64,000 bases of DNA from BCD1 sp965230565. GTDB taxonomy: Bacteria > Bacteroidota > Bacteroidia > Chitinophagales > Saprospiraceae. Shown here piece by piece: positions 44,985 to 53,825 of this stretch (within the stretch, counting starts at the first letter, position 1; every line of letters begins with the position of its first letter). The stretch is taken from assembly GCA_965230565.1 (NCBI GenBank), contig CBDDLH010000014.1, positions 162,777 to 226,776 on the forward strand, written 5' to 3'. Below the pieces are notes generated by a model. It had not been told where the DNA came from. It was given only the letters and a program-made list of their open reading frames with translations, and made no database searches. A program made the position numbers and the translations under genes.

Positions 44985-46304
44985 TTATTTGAAACTAAAG
45001 TGAAAAGATAGGACAGGTACGGTGGCCTCTTGCTTTTGAATAGATGGAATGGCAGTTTGTATGTTTTCTTCATCAGCATGTGAAAGCAGTTTTTTGAACC
45101 TGCGATACCAGGCTGTTTTTTTAAATCCCTTGTAGGCTTTCGTCTTAACAACCGGCGCAAGAAATTTGTTCCACCACGCGATCTGGCAGGTATCGGCTAA
45201 CATCTGTTCTGCAACAGTATGTCCCTTGAGATAATTTTCTGATATGCTGGCCAGCAGCCGACTTAATTGTACTGATTTAAAAAGAGCGTGGTCGGATAAT
45301 AAAATTTCAGCGAAATTCTTTTGCGTCGAATTATTAATCGATAAATCTCCATCCTTAAGCCAGCTGGCAATTGCCCCCCTGGGAGATGCAGAAAGATGGT
45401 AGATCAACGGGAGGGTTATATTGCGATTTTTTAAATCACTGAAGGCATCATCTGCTGTTTTACTCAGGGTAGCTAATCCATACACAGAAGGAACGAAATC
45501 CGCATTATCATTAATGATCTGTCGCATCATGCCATAAGCTGTAGCGAATTGCAACAGGTGCTTTTTGTGCTCTTTCCCAACACCAAGAGTGGAACAAATG
45601 AAATCCGTGCATGAGGTAAAAAGGGCTGCACAGGTCAGGTAGATACGCTTCAAATAAAGATCCGTAAATTCCCAATAACTTCTGGGCAGGTCTTTATATA
45701 ACTGGTCAGTAAAGGGTTTTATTCCCGAAAAATCAATGGTGGATTCGATCGTGTCAGATAAGTGGTAGGTCTCCATCAAATCTGCCTGTTGGAAATTTTC
45801 ATAGGTGTTGTATTTCTTTTCTATGATTTGCCCTATGTCCACCATTTTAAAGGCATTTCTTACGGTCTTGGTCAGTGCAGAAGCCATTTTTTCCGGGAAT
45901 TCGGCTTCGATGTATTCATAAAGACTATCCTTAAGGATATTGGCGATCAAGAGATTATGAGCGGCTTTTTCGAGGGTGTCGATTCCATTTTTCTTGTCGA
46001 GAATCTGATTGTGCAGGTATTGAATGGTGATGACCAGTTCAAAAACAAAAGGGGTTTTTACGGTGAAGATTTTTTCGTATTGGTTGCGGTAATGGCGTTT
46101 GTTCCTGTCCAGATGATCCCGGGCGATGAAGAAAATCTTTTGAGCGAAATAGGCGCGAAGGGGAGTATCGCTTAGTCTGGAGCGAATGGGTTCCAGTAAT
46201 TCAGGGTTCAGGTCTTCATTAACCCCGAATTTTTTAAAGTGTTCCAGCTCACCTCTTAGCGCACTGGCGAGGATGCGCATATCTTCCTTTCTGTTTAGGA
46301 GCAT
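44985..46304 (-). CDS. Divergent class I isoprenoid synthase-like protein
   Basis: The 439-residue helical protein resembles trans-isoprenyl diphosphate synthases mainly through its second aspartate-rich region: MMRQIINDNADFVP near 255 followed by DLKNRNITLPLIYHL near 290, the usual (Q)xxxDDxxD and K/R-TLP pattern. The first DDxxD motif is replaced (ITIQYLHNQILDKKNG near 95). Catalysis with magnesium-bound diphosphate is therefore uncertain. It has a long C-terminal extension beyond the family core. The next same-strand gene (41321) lies 280 nt or more downstream. The alternative start, ATG 46278-46280, would remove 8 residues. Confidence 0.65.
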   Translation of the reverse strand: MLLNRKEDMRILASALRGELEHFKKFGVNEDLNPELLEPIRSRLSDTPLRAYFAQKIFFIARDHLDRNKRHYRNQYEKIFTVKTPFVFELVITIQYLHNQILDKKNGIDTLEKAAHNLLIANILKDSLYEYIEAEFPEKMASALTKTVRNAFKMVDIGQIIEKKYNTYENFQQADLMETYHLSDTIESTIDFSGIKPFTDQLYKDLPRSYWEFTDLYLKRIYLTCAALFTSCTDFICSTLGVGKEHKKHLLQFATAYGMMRQIINDNADFVPSVYGLATLSKTADDAFSDLKNRNITLPLIYHLSASPRGAIASWLKDGDLSINNSTQKNFAEILLSDHALFKSVQLSRLLASISENYLKGHTVAEQMLADTCQIAWWNKFLAPVVKTKAYKGFKKTAWYRRFKKLLSHADEENIQTAIPSIQKQEATVPVLSFHFSFK

Positions 46305-46823
46305 TCGCTAGTTTTTGGTATTAAATTTTTAGTTGAGAAATTTACTGAGGTTTATGGTAGTCCAGATTGGATTACAACAGCTTGACCTTGAATTATCGGT
46401 TGAAACCGTGACCGTCAAGTGTGCAGTTTTACCTGAGCAGAATCAAAGAACCTTTTTCTGACAACAGATGTAAATTCCTCACAGTATGTTAATATTTCCT
46501 CCTATGGCATAAGACAGGAACGGGAAGGTAGAATACCTTTTTTCGCCCCCATGTCGGCAACGGGAGTTTTACTGGATGTTTTCTCGGGAAATTATATGAG
46601 AATTTTGTGCCAATTTTTTCCTGCGTCTGCTACGTATTTGGTAAAAACTTATATAATTGAAATCCAATGGCTTGCATTCGACAGTATTTTCAGTGCTAAT
46701 AATCGCTTAACCAGTACCCGAAAAAAGAACGGTCAAAAACGATTTTTTTTCGTTTTTGACCGTGTGGGATTTTTGAAACCTTTGCAAAGGAAAATCTATC
46801 TTAATAAGGAAGGTACTTAACCT
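46305..46823. other. 519-bp spacer, no credible gene, one strong terminator
   Basis: A plus-strand frame at 46551-46820 has a low-complexity, aromatic- and Lys-rich translation and ends inside the terminator, so I do not call it. The spacer separates two minus-strand genes and contains the terminator of the right-hand one (46729-46763). Confidence 0.55.
46729..46763 (-). terminator. Terminator of the PD-(D/E)XK gene
   Basis: A perfect 14-bp stem (46729-46742 with 46750-46763) closes a T7 loop. Reading on the minus strand it is followed by TTCTTTTTTC, and it begins about 60 nt past the stop codon at 46824. Confidence 0.85.
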
Positions 46824-47849
46824 TTAATCGAAATCTTTATTTTGTCCATGATCATCAACAAAATAGTTTTCAACAAATGAAGCAGGGAGACCCAATAATT
46901 CGACAATTTGATCAATGTTCATGCCTCCGGTCTTTAGAGTTTGGATGATCTCCTCTAAAGCCTCACGTTTACCTTGCTCAATGCCTTGCTCAATGCCTTG
47001 CTCAATGCCTTGCTCAATGCCTTGTTCAATGCCTTGTTCAATGCCTTCTTGGATACCTTGTTGAAATCCTTCGGCTCTGCCTTCTGCCAGACCTTGTTCT
47101 TTTGCCTGTCTTTTTAATTCCTGTTCAATGGCTTCCATAATTCCCATAGGTTCTGATTTTTTGATTAAAGGTTGAATGTTCTTTTCAAAAATAAGCTTTT
47201 CTGAGGCTACTTCCAAATTGATATAATAACTGATGAAATTGAATAATCGTTCAATTTTCCATTTTGGAAAACCCCTTTTGAAAAGTTCTTTGGCCATTTT
47301 AAGCTTTACTTCAAGTCGATTTATTTTGTTATCTTTTTGCAATTCTATCCATACTGTTTCTAATATGACAGAAAATGGATTTAAGGGGTTTTTGGCAAAT
47401 TCTTTCCTTGGTTTACTGATGACTTTATAAGTCCTAAATTGATATTTTACACTTGTGCCCCAAAATTCCCTAAAGTAATGCTGAGGATGAAAAAAGGGGT
47501 GATGGTCAGTAAAAATTGCTAATGCTGAAATGGGTTTATCGTATTTGTCTAAAATGCGATAATAGTATGTAAACATCCGCTTGGAGAAAACTTCCTCAAA
47601 GTACCCTTGAACCTCAATGTGGCAGAGTATCCATTTTTCCTGCCCGTTTTTTAATTTAACTTTGACAAGTTTGTCTACTATTTTTTGTGAAGTTGCTGAA
47701 TCAGGAAAAAGTTGTTCCAATTCTTTATCCAGAAATTCAAAACCGGCCTTAAAGTCAATCTCCTCAACAAACTCAGGAAAAAAATATCTTAAAAAATCTT
47801 CAAAGAAATCCTCAAGGACTCCTTTCCATAGAACATCTTTAGTGATCAT
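46824..47849 (-). CDS. PD-(D/E)XK nuclease-family protein (Rpn/transposase-like)
   Basis: The 341-residue protein starts with MITKDVLWKGVLEDFFEDFLRYFFPE and has the nuclease core motif HIEVQ near 77, preceded by LVKVKLKNGQEKWILC. This corresponds to the conserved E-x-Q of the PDDEXK_2/Rpn family, whose members promote recombination or act as putative transposases. Residues about 260-300 form a run of GIEQ tetrapeptides that extends a charged coiled coil, followed by TLKTGGMNIDQIVELLGLP, a common helical tail. It stands alone with its own terminator and could be mobile. Confidence 0.75.
   Translation of the reverse strand: MITKDVLWKGVLEDFFEDFLRYFFPEFVEEIDFKAGFEFLDKELEQLFPDSATSQKIVDKLVKVKLKNGQEKWILCHIEVQGYFEEVFSKRMFTYYYRILDKYDKPISALAIFTDHHPFFHPQHYFREFWGTSVKYQFRTYKVISKPRKEFAKNPLNPFSVILETVWIELQKDNKINRLEVKLKMAKELFKRGFPKWKIERLFNFISYYINLEVASEKLIFEKNIQPLIKKSEPMGIMEAIEQELKRQAKEQGLAEGRAEGFQQGIQEGIEQGIEQGIEQGIEQGIEQGIEQGKREALEEIIQTLKTGGMNIDQIVELLGLPASFVENYFVDDHGQNKDFD
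46972..47059 (-). repeat. 12-bp tandem repeat encoding GIEQ units
   Basis: About seven copies of a 12-nt unit (CAATGCCTTGCT/TTGTT on the plus strand) lie inside the PD-(D/E)XK gene. The copies are nearly identical in sequence, so copy number should vary by slippage while the frame stays open. Confidence 0.85.
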
Positions 47850-48038
47850 TTGGTGGAATGTGGGTTAATGATTCCCTAAAATACTAAAAAATGTTTTAAA
47901 ATGAAAAATAAATAAACAAATTTTTGCTTATTTAGAGGTTAGGAGTAACCTGGAATCGATATTGGAAAACAAAGGAAAACCATGGTCCATTATTGAAATG
48001 GACAAAAATAACCTGAGTACCCTTTAAAAGTATTTAAT

Positions 48039-48842
48039 TTAGCTGAATTGCTCCCTGGGCAGTTGTTGCAAGCCTTTTATGATACCGTTATCAGAGTTTT
48101 TGATAAAGTCGAGGATATGATCCTTTTCGGGGCTGTCTTCCAGTTCATTCTGGATGATTTCCACAGCATTGCTGATGCTATAGCCTTTGACAAAAAGGAT
48201 TCGATAAATTTCGTGGATACGATTGATCTGTTCCGTCTGGAAGCCTCGTCTTTTTAGTCCGATGCTGTTCACCCCTACATATGCGAGTGGTTCACGGGCG
48301 GCTTTGACAAAAGGAGGTACATTTTTTCGAACAAAACTCGTGGCAGCAATGAAGCTGTGAGCACCGATCTTAAGGAATTGCTGGATACCTACCATGCCTT
48401 CTACAATGGCCCAGTCATCAATTTCAACATGACCGGCCAGATTAACGCTGTTGGCCAGGATGACATTATCTCCAAGGATGCAGTCGTGGGCCACGTGCGC
48501 ATAGGCCATGAGCAGACAGTTATTACCTACTACAGTTTTATCGGCATAACTGGTTCCCCGGTTAATGGTTACGTATTCTCTGATGGTTGTGTTGTCTCCA
48601 ATTTCAGCAGTAGTCATTTCACCATCAAACTTAAGATCCTGGGGAATTCCGGAAATAACGGCACCGGGAAAAACCCTGCAGTCTTTACCGATACGTGCAC
48701 CATTAAATATGGTGACATTCGGACCGATCCAGGTTCCGTCGCCTATTACGACATCTTTTTCAATATAAGTAAATGGCCCGATCTCAACATTGGATCCGAT
48801 CTTTGCCTCAGGGTGTACGTAGCTATTATTCTGTCCTGTCAT
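48039..48842 (-). CDS. lpxA: UDP-N-acetylglucosamine acyltransferase
   Basis: The 267-residue cytoplasmic left-handed beta-helix protein starts with YVHPEAKIGSNVEIGPF and shows repeated hexapeptide rungs. It has AYAHVAHDCILGDNVILANSVNLAGHVEIDDWAIV near 112, which contains the catalytic histidine in YAHVAHD, and a helical C-terminal end with IHEIYRILFVKGYSI. It adds the first acyl chain to UDP-GlcNAc in lipid A synthesis. It starts 2 nt after the lpxC-fabZ stop codon, so translation is probably coupled. Confidence 0.96.
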   Translation of the reverse strand: MTGQNNSYVHPEAKIGSNVEIGPFTYIEKDVVIGDGTWIGPNVTIFNGARIGKDCRVFPGAVISGIPQDLKFDGEMTTAEIGDNTTIREYVTINRGTSYADKTVVGNNCLLMAYAHVAHDCILGDNVILANSVNLAGHVEIDDWAIVEGMVGIQQFLKIGAHSFIAATSFVRKNVPPFVKAAREPLAYVGVNSIGLKRRGFQTEQINRIHEIYRILFVKGYSISNAVEIIQNELEDSPEKDHILDFIKNSDNGIIKGLQQLPREQFS

Positions 48843-48844
48843 AT

Positions 48845-50230
48845 CTATCCACGATTAACGATTTGGGCAGTTAGGTCTGCTTCCGATACGATTTTGTTGC
48901 CAACATAGGCAGTACCTCGCATCTGGCAGATTCCACGCCTAATGGGGGCCAGGAGTTCCATCTTAAAAAGAATAGTATCTCCGGGAACCACAAAGTGTTT
49001 AAATTTGGCATTTTCAATTTTCAGGAAATAGGTGTCCCAGTTTCCTTCGTCTTCCACAGAGGCCAGTGCCAGGATTCCACCTGTTTGCGCCATGGCTTCG
49101 ATTTGCAATACTCCCGGCATGATTGGGTTGCCCGGGAAGTGCCCCTGAAAGAAGGGTTCATTGAAAGTAACGCTTTTTACTCCTACAACGTGTTCATCAG
49201 AAAGTTCAATGATCTTGTCGATAAGTAGAAAAGGGGATCTGTGGGGGAGTCTTTTCATGATATCCACGGTGGTTAGTACCGGAGGAGTATCAGGATTGTA
49301 TTTAGGTTTGTTCTTTAGTTTGCGTTGATGGAGGTATTGTTCCTTAAGTAATTTGGTGAATTCAGTATTGGCTTTGTGACCGGGTTTGGTTGCGACAATT
49401 TTGGCTTTCACCGGTTTTCCCAAAAGGTACATATCTCCCAGCAGATCCAGAAGTTTATGTCTGGCTGGTTCATTTTCAAAACGCAGTTCTGTATTGATTA
49501 CCCCCTTACCGGATTTGCCAATAGAGTCATGACCGAGTTTTTTGGCCAATTCATCGAGATCCTTTTGAGGCATGACATCGTTGGCGATGATTACGGCATT
49601 GTCGAGTGAGCCTCCTTTGATAAGGTCCTTACCTGCGAGGGCTTCCAATTCGTGGAGGAATACAAAAGTCCGGCAGGAAGATATCTCACTTACGTAATCC
49701 GTATTTTCATCAAAATCCATATACTGCTGACCAAGCACAGGAGAATTGAAGTCGATCATAACGATGGTCTCAAAGTCGTCTGCGGGTAAGGCCATGATTT
49801 CAGTACCGGTGGCCTCATCCTTATAAACAACAGGGTCATCGAGGGTGAAAAAATCACGATCTTCTTTTTGTTCCTCAACCCCTACTGCCAGAATAGCGTC
49901 CACAAAACCAGTGGCACTACCGTCCAGAATAGGAATTTCCGGGCCATCGATCTGAATAAGAACGTTGTCGATATGCAGTCCTGCCAGGGCGGACATGACA
50001 TGTTCTACCGTGCTTATACTGGCTTTTCCCTGAGTGAGATTGGTGCTTCTTAAGGTGGAGGAGACCTTGCCTACATCGGCGGCGATGAAGGGTTGTCCTT
50101 CAAGGTCTGTACGTTGAAACTTGATACCGTGGTTATCCGCAGCAGGCTGCATAGTCATAGTAACGGCTGCTCCTGTATGGAGGCCGGTGCCTTTAATGGT
50201 AACCTCTTGTTTAATGGTCTTCTGTTTCAT
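48845..50230 (-). CDS. lpxC-fabZ: Bifunctional LpxC/FabZ fusion
   Basis: The 461-residue protein joins UDP-3-O-acyl-N-acetylglucosamine deacetylase (about 1-300) and beta-hydroxyacyl-ACP dehydratase (about 310-461). The LpxC part has STVEHVMSALAGLHIDNV with the first zinc histidine and a DxxxH-type site later. The FabZ part has HFPGNPIMPGVLQIEAMAQTGG near 371, with catalytic histidine and glutamate. The first activity commits lipid A synthesis; the second supplies acyl chains. The fusion is a known Bacteroidota feature. lpxA follows after 2 nt and lpxD precedes after 107 nt. Confidence 0.97.
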   Translation of the reverse strand: MKQKTIKQEVTIKGTGLHTGAAVTMTMQPAADNHGIKFQRTDLEGQPFIAADVGKVSSTLRSTNLTQGKASISTVEHVMSALAGLHIDNVLIQIDGPEIPILDGSATGFVDAILAVGVEEQKEDRDFFTLDDPVVYKDEATGTEIMALPADDFETIVMIDFNSPVLGQQYMDFDENTDYVSEISSCRTFVFLHELEALAGKDLIKGGSLDNAVIIANDVMPQKDLDELAKKLGHDSIGKSGKGVINTELRFENEPARHKLLDLLGDMYLLGKPVKAKIVATKPGHKANTEFTKLLKEQYLHQRKLKNKPKYNPDTPPVLTTVDIMKRLPHRSPFLLIDKIIELSDEHVVGVKSVTFNEPFFQGHFPGNPIMPGVLQIEAMAQTGGILALASVEDEGNWDTYFLKIENAKFKHFVVPGDTILFKMELLAPIRRGICQMRGTAYVGNKIVSEADLTAQIVNRG

Positions 50231-50337
50231 AAGTCTGTTTTTTACTTCGGCGGTAATAATAGGGTATTCCTTCGCCGGAAAAACATCCTTTCAAAGGGAC
50301 AAATGAAATTTTTACCCAAATGGATGCTTCGCGATTA

Positions 50338-51372
50338 TTATTTTTTTAAAGATTCGATTGTTTTTTCCAGTTGATGGATGCGTTTGTAAAGGTCAGGGAG
50401 TTGTTTGAAAACGCTGTAGGAACGTATGTAATCCCTGTAACCAATGGCTGGAGAACCAAAGATCGCCGTACCTTCCTCTTCAACGGAACCTGCCAGTCCA
50501 CTTTGTGCCTGGATCATGGTCTTGTCAGCTACGTGGATATGTCCTGAGAATCCGGCCTGACCGCCAATGCGGCAGTACTTTCCAATCTTGGTACTACCTG
50601 CTACTCCTGCCTGACTTGCCATGGCAGTGTGTTCATCTACTTCTACATTGTGACCGATCTGGACAAGGTTATCCAGCTTAACCCCTTTACGGATGATGGT
50701 TGAACCGATACTGGCTCTGTCTATAGTAGTATTGGCACCAATCTCTACATCGTCTTCCAGCACTACATTGCCAACGTGGGTTATTTTTTCATAAGAGCCA
50801 TCTTCTTTATGGACGTAGCCAAACCCGTCACTGCCGACAACAGCATTCGGGTGAATGATTACCCGATCACCGATTTTAGTTCCTCTCATTAATCTTACTC
50901 CGGGTAAAATGATGCATTCTTTACCAATGGATACTTCCTGTCCGATATAAACGTGGTCGTAAATCAGGGTGTTTTCTCCAATATTCACATCAGAGCCAAC
51001 TACGGTAAAATGACTTACTGCAGCACTCTCTGCAATGTTTGCAGTAGAGGCGATGATCGCTGACGAACTAATACCCTCAGGCTTTTCCTTGGTCTGGTTA
51101 AAATATTCCAATAAAATGGCTATGGCAGCATAAACGTCCTTTACCCTGAGTAGAGTAGGTTTGATGCCTTCCGGAGCCTGGAAACTCTCCTCAACCAATA
51201 AAATAGAAGCTGTAGTAGTAGTGGCAAATTTCTCATATTTCTTGTTGCCAAGAAAGGAAATGGTACCTTCCCCACCTTCTTCAATTCGTGAAGGAGCACT
51301 GATTACTACCTCCGGGTCACCCTCGATTGTGGCACTTAAAATAACGGCCAATTCTTTAGCGGATATCTGCAT
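50338..51372 (-). CDS. lpxD: UDP-3-O-acylglucosamine N-acyltransferase
   Basis: The 344-residue protein has the LpxD N-terminal uridine-binding domain (SFLGNKKYEKF near 38) and a left-handed beta-helix with hexapeptide rungs. HNVEVDEHTAMASQAGVAGSTKIG near 240 carries the catalytic histidine. The helical C-terminus ends in HQLEKTIESLKK. It adds the second acyl chain to the LpxC product. It is the first gene of the minus-strand lpx cluster. A TACCTTTG element (51378-51385) ends 5 nt before the ATG, so the message may be nearly leaderless. Confidence 0.95.
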   Translation of the reverse strand: MQISAKELAVILSATIEGDPEVVISAPSRIEEGGEGTISFLGNKKYEKFATTTTASILLVEESFQAPEGIKPTLLRVKDVYAAIAILLEYFNQTKEKPEGISSSAIIASTANIAESAAVSHFTVVGSDVNIGENTLIYDHVYIGQEVSIGKECIILPGVRLMRGTKIGDRVIIHPNAVVGSDGFGYVHKEDGSYEKITHVGNVVLEDDVEIGANTTIDRASIGSTIIRKGVKLDNLVQIGHNVEVDEHTAMASQAGVAGSTKIGKYCRIGGQAGFSGHIHVADKTMIQAQSGLAGSVEEEGTAIFGSPAIGYRDYIRSYSVFKQLPDLYKRIHQLEKTIESLKK

Positions 51373-51377
51373 GGCTG

Positions 51378-51385
51378 CAAAGGTA
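51378..51385 (-). promoter_or_regulatory. Candidate -7 element of the lpx cluster
   Basis: On the minus strand TACCTTTG matches TAnnTTTG and ends 5 nt before the lpxD ATG. No TTTG sits at the usual 19-nt spacing upstream. Confidence 0.4.
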
Positions 51386-51519
51386 GGAAAATTTGATATT
51401 TATAAATTAAAATGGAGGTTTTTGTATTTGTTCCTCCAAGATTGTTCAAGGAGTTTCAATGGTTCTAAAAACAAAACATAATTAACATCCACCAACCAAC
51501 TAACACCAAATAAAGCCTA

Positions 51520-51548
51520 AAACCTGAAGACTGTGGACTGAAGACTAG
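51520..51548. repeat. CTGAAGACTGTGGACTGAAGACT phrase
   Basis: Tandem variants of CTG(A/T)(A/G)GACT lie just before the M28 peptidase stop codon. It is another phrase-like intergenic repeat. Confidence 0.5.
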
Positions 51549-51552
51549 ATCC

Positions 51553-52587
51553 CTAATTACTCAACTCATCCCTGTAAACCACCGCAAGCATTACTTGCCC
51601 AACAGCCCGGAGTACATTCCTGTCAATAACATCCATATTGTCATTGTGCGTGTGCCAGTGGTCACCAAATTTTTGACCTTTCATGTTGATGATATCTGCC
51701 ATTGGGATGTTCGCGATAGTATTTATGAAATAGTGGTCATCCCAGGCCAGGCCTTCTTGTTTGTTGATGAAATAGGCACCATAACCCATTTTTCGGGCAG
51801 TGGACCATAATCCATTCGTAAGTCCGGGAGCATAATACATGGATACATCTTCCTTGTGAAAGGTAGCGCCGCTGGCTCCCACCATATCCAGCAGGATTCC
51901 ATACTTTGGTCGATGGCCGCTTAAATTGTTGGCATAATATTGAGCTCCAATGGCCCAGGAATTCTGTCTTTTTTCAACGGCAATCTTGTCAGTGGGGTCT
52001 GGTTCGGGGTCCGTGCTGTCGCCATAATCTTCTGCATCAAGGAATACAAAATCCACTCCGAGGTCAGGGCCGTTTAAGCTGAACTGGCGGGCAATTTCGA
52101 TCAAAACGCCAACTCCGCTACCTCCGTCATCCGCTCCGAGAATGGGCTTTTCCTGATCGTAGGTACTTAATTCGGCATCTGCGATATGACGGGTATCCCA
52201 GTGGGCCGCAAGAATAATGCGGTTCGGGTTGTCAGGTTTATATTTTGCAATGATATTCGTGGCAGGAAACTTTTCGCCGGTATATACTTCTGCTTCAAAG
52301 TTCTGCTCTGTGACTTCCATTCCATAGGAGGTCATTTTTTCGACGAGCCAGTTCTTACAGTTTTCATGTCCTTCGCTACCTAGTACGCGTGGACCAAAAT
52401 CAACCTGTTTTTGAACAAAAGCATAGGCAGAATCTCTGTTGAAAGCAGGAACCTTTACGGCGGGTTTTTCTACCACAGGAGTTTCCGGCTGATCCGAAGC
52501 AGGTTCGTTTTTACAGGTCAGAAAAACGGTAGTTGAAACAATGGCCAAAATCAAAAGGCCTGCGAGAATAGTGCGTTTTGAATTCAT
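51553..52587 (-). CDS. Glutaminyl cyclase-like M28 zinc protein, lipoprotein
   Basis: The 344-residue protein has a lipoprotein signal with lipobox cysteine C25 (FLTCKN). The M28 zinc ligands appear as LAAHWDTR, GADDGGSG, FLDAEDYG and WHTHNDN. YGILLDMVGASGATF and WDDHYF, together with FVQKQVDFGPR at the start of the mature part, match bacterial type II-like glutaminyl-peptide cyclotransferases of Bacteroidota, such as the periplasmic enzyme of Porphyromonas. It should convert N-terminal Gln of exported proteins to pyroglutamate. An aminopeptidase role cannot be excluded from sequence alone. Confidence 0.85.
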   Translation of the reverse strand: MNSKRTILAGLLILAIVSTTVFLTCKNEPASDQPETPVVEKPAVKVPAFNRDSAYAFVQKQVDFGPRVLGSEGHENCKNWLVEKMTSYGMEVTEQNFEAEVYTGEKFPATNIIAKYKPDNPNRIILAAHWDTRHIADAELSTYDQEKPILGADDGGSGVGVLIEIARQFSLNGPDLGVDFVFLDAEDYGDSTDPEPDPTDKIAVEKRQNSWAIGAQYYANNLSGHRPKYGILLDMVGASGATFHKEDVSMYYAPGLTNGLWSTARKMGYGAYFINKQEGLAWDDHYFINTIANIPMADIINMKGQKFGDHWHTHNDNMDVIDRNVLRAVGQVMLAVVYRDELSN

Positions 52588-52621
52588 TATAAAAATTTTA
52601 TGATTCAGGGGGTTGAAAATT

Positions 52622-52660
52622 TAACCGCAAAGGTCGCAAAGGAGGCGCTAAGTTCGCTAT
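52622..52660. repeat. CCGCAAAGGTCGCAAAGG phrase
   Basis: A member of the CGCAAAG family described at 18761-18807, in reverse orientation, between the thiL and M28 genes. Confidence 0.75.
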
Positions 52661-52722
52661 GATTGAGAAAGTTTTCTAAATATTTTTCACTGCCTCAATA
52701 TTTATCGAATCCGCCACAATGT

Positions 52723-53760
52723 TTATTTATTCCCGAAATGTACCCACCCCTGAGCTTTAATCGGATGTATATTACCACCTTTAGTGTGCAACTTAATCCC
52801 GTCTTCTGCCGGTATGATCTCCCCGGCGATATAAATATCCGCCATATACTTTACCTTTTCCAGGTCTTTTGGATCCACAGTGAACAATAACTCATAATCT
52901 TCCCCTCCACTCAATGCGCAGGTGATTGGGTCCATATTAAAATCAATGGCAGTTATTTCGGCTTCCTGGTTGATAGGAACGCCACTTTCTTCGATAAAAG
53001 CCCCGACTCCGGAATGCTTGCAGATATGGAATATTTCCGAAGCCAGTCCGTCGGAAATGTCGATCATAGAAGTAGGCACCAACTCAGCTTTTTCAAATTG
53101 ATCGATCATGTCCTTACGAGCCTCTGGCCTCAATTGTCTGCCTACCAGGTAGTCTTTGCCCTCAAGGTCTGGTTGTACACCGGGATTGGACAGATAGATC
53201 TGCTTTTCTCTTTCAAGCAACTGCAGACCAAGATAAGCTGCACCGAGATTTCCGGTTACGCAAATGATGTCGCCTACTTTGGCACCGCTACGGTAGGTGA
53301 GTTTTTCTTCTTCACCCTGGCCGATGGCTGTTACAGAAATGTGTAATCCTTTAGGTGAGGAGGTGGTATCCCCACCTACCAGATCGACATTGTAGTATTT
53401 ACAGGCAGTATGGATCCCATCATACAATTCTTCCAAAGCTTCTACAGAAAAACGGTTGGAAATGGCAATGGAGACCAGTACCTGCTTGGGTCGGGCATTC
53501 ATCGCATAAATGTCTGACAGATTTACAATGACCGATTTATATCCCAAATGTTTCAAAGGCGTGTACATCAGGTCAAAATGAATACCTTCAATGAGGGTGT
53601 CCGTCGAAACGACGGTTTTCATATTGCCATTATCGATTACGGCGGCATCGTCTCCAACTCCTTTGAGTGAGGATGGGTTTTTTATCTCAGCTTTTTCGGT
53701 AAGATGGTCAATCAGTCCAAATTCTCCGAGTTCGTTGACGTCTGTTCTTTTTTCTGACAT
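52723..53760 (-). CDS. thiL: Thiamine-phosphate kinase
   Basis: The 345-residue cytoplasmic enzyme phosphorylates thiamine monophosphate to the diphosphate cofactor. It carries the AIR synthase/ThiL signatures GVGDDAAVID near 35, STDTLIEGIHFD near 53, NLSDIYAMNARPKQVLVSIA near 79, VGGDTTSSPKG near 124 and MIDISDGLASE near 217. It ends with CALSGGEDYELLFTV near 275. The gene is flanked by AACCAGTAACC phrase repeats on its upstream side. The thioredoxin gene at 53826 lies upstream on the same strand. Confidence 0.95.
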   Translation of the reverse strand: MSEKRTDVNELGEFGLIDHLTEKAEIKNPSSLKGVGDDAAVIDNGNMKTVVSTDTLIEGIHFDLMYTPLKHLGYKSVIVNLSDIYAMNARPKQVLVSIAISNRFSVEALEELYDGIHTACKYYNVDLVGGDTTSSPKGLHISVTAIGQGEEEKLTYRSGAKVGDIICVTGNLGAAYLGLQLLEREKQIYLSNPGVQPDLEGKDYLVGRQLRPEARKDMIDQFEKAELVPTSMIDISDGLASEIFHICKHSGVGAFIEESGVPINQEAEITAIDFNMDPITCALSGGEDYELLFTVDPKDLEKVKYMADIYIAGEIIPAEDGIKLHTKGGNIHPIKAQGWVHFGNK

Positions 53761-53766
53761 GTTTCG

Positions 53767-53820
53767 GTTACTGGTTGCTGGTTACTGGTTTCTAGTTATC
53801 CAGAAACCAGTAACCAGTAA
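53767..53820. repeat. TTACTGGTTGCTGGTT / AACCAGTAACC inverted phrase
   Basis: TTACTGGTTGCTGGTTACTGG is followed by its near reverse complement CCAGTAACCAGTAA after about 20 nt, so it can form a hairpin between the two minus-strand genes. It belongs to the family of 17684-17738. Confidence 0.75.
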
Positions 53821-53825
53821 CTGAT

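Noticed and set aside
44985..46304. ComQ-type quorum-sensing system
   Set aside because: No ComX-like peptide gene or typical ComP kinase accompanies the isoprenoid-synthase-like gene; kept only as an analogy.
46551..46820. Plus-strand open frame of 89 codons
   Set aside because: Low-complexity translation that runs through the strong hairpin at 46729-46763, which fits a terminator for the minus-strand gene.
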